Source: Anastrepha obliqua (taxonomy: Eukaryota; Arthropoda; Insecta; Diptera; Tephritidae). From it: DNA of 64,000 nucleotides. Positions 63,818 through 64,000 of this stretch are shown piece after piece. The DNA is taken from NCBI RefSeq assembly GCF_027943255.1, contig NC_072892.1, forward strand, positions 23,583,792 through 23,647,791, written 5' to 3'. Each line of letters starts with the position of its first letter. Position 1 is the first letter of the stretch. Under the pieces are notes generated by a model, which searched no databases, had not been told where the DNA came from, and saw only the letters and a program-made list of their open reading frames with translations. Made by a program: the position numbers and the translations under genes.

Positions 63818-63863
63818 ATGGTTGAATATTTGATAGTTGGAACCCATGATTCAATTATAGAAG
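63818..63863 (+). CDS. Possible first exon of a gene leaving the window
   Basis: ATG in a good fly context (CAACAATGG) opens MVEYLIVGTHDSIIE, followed by a weak donor-like GAAG|GTTAGG. The start faintly resembles sedlin-type trafficking proteins, but 15 residues cannot establish this. Confidence 0.2.
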
Positions 63864-64000
63864 GTTAGGTAAGTAAACAGCTTTCTCGCTCCCTCTTGAC
63901 ATATCGGCTCCCTTATTTGAAAACGTGTTGCTTCTTTACAAAAAAAGTACCTATTTCACAAAAAAATGTTTGAATTGTAGTAAAAACTAAACTTTTGGTG

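Overview
This is nuclear DNA from a higher dipteran, most likely a tephritid (true fruit) fly; I do not assign a genus. The evidence is AT-rich intergenic DNA, short GT/AG introns, animal gene content and a dense load of insect transposons. One transposon is a rosa-type DD41D mariner-like element, a type I recall being first described in Ceratitis. I see nothing bacterial and no CRISPR array, tRNA or rRNA gene.

Gene layout. Positions 1-8800 are mostly gene-free and hold a DD41D element, terminal-inverted-repeat miniatures, LINE and SINE debris and one possible terminal exon (6628-6713). A single-exon gene for an unknown membrane protein lies at 8811-9599 (-). Positions 9.8-18 kb are a transposon graveyard: LINE, SINE, mariner, Helitron helicase and a TTAA-flanked miniature. 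A large gene at 18518-29661 (+, 13 coding exons, about 2336 aa) encodes a PHD/TFIIS-M/SPOC protein matching Drosophila Pps. Positions 29.7-35.7 kb hold more repeats and a second Helitron helicase remnant. The genes after that are beta-sarcoglycan (35726-36730 -), a c-Myc-binding-protein homologue (41954-42548 +), the PP1 catalytic subunit (44197-45105 -), sialic acid synthase (47399-49382 +), NF45 (49855-52329 -), Aos1/SAE1 (54951-56082 +), proteasome alpha-2 (56203-57149 -), a Tctex1-family dynein light chain (60534-61061 +) and a Myb/SANT-like DNA-binding protein (61557-62646 +).

The genes are ordinary housekeeping loci and form no shared pathway. They cover RNA and chromatin regulation (Pps, NF45), phosphatase, SUMO activation, proteasome, muscle membrane, sialic acid synthesis and dynein transport. 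Exon structures were built from GT/AG sites with phase checks.

The most informative content is in the repeats. (1) A tRNA-headed SINE occurs about a dozen times, several copies with exact target-site duplications (TSDs) and graded 5' truncation. (2) A family of CAAGG(T/C)G-ended elements has 8-bp TSDs and an associated THAP-like fragment, suggesting a P-type superfamily. (3) Two TTAA-type miniatures are 727 and 728 bp long; one splits a Helitron helicase exactly in frame. (4) A Harbinger element with TAA duplications carries a mariner fragment and a SINE and itself interrupts an older ORF. (5) The proteasome alpha-2 copy looks unusually diverged. I did not find a convincing new multi-gene system.
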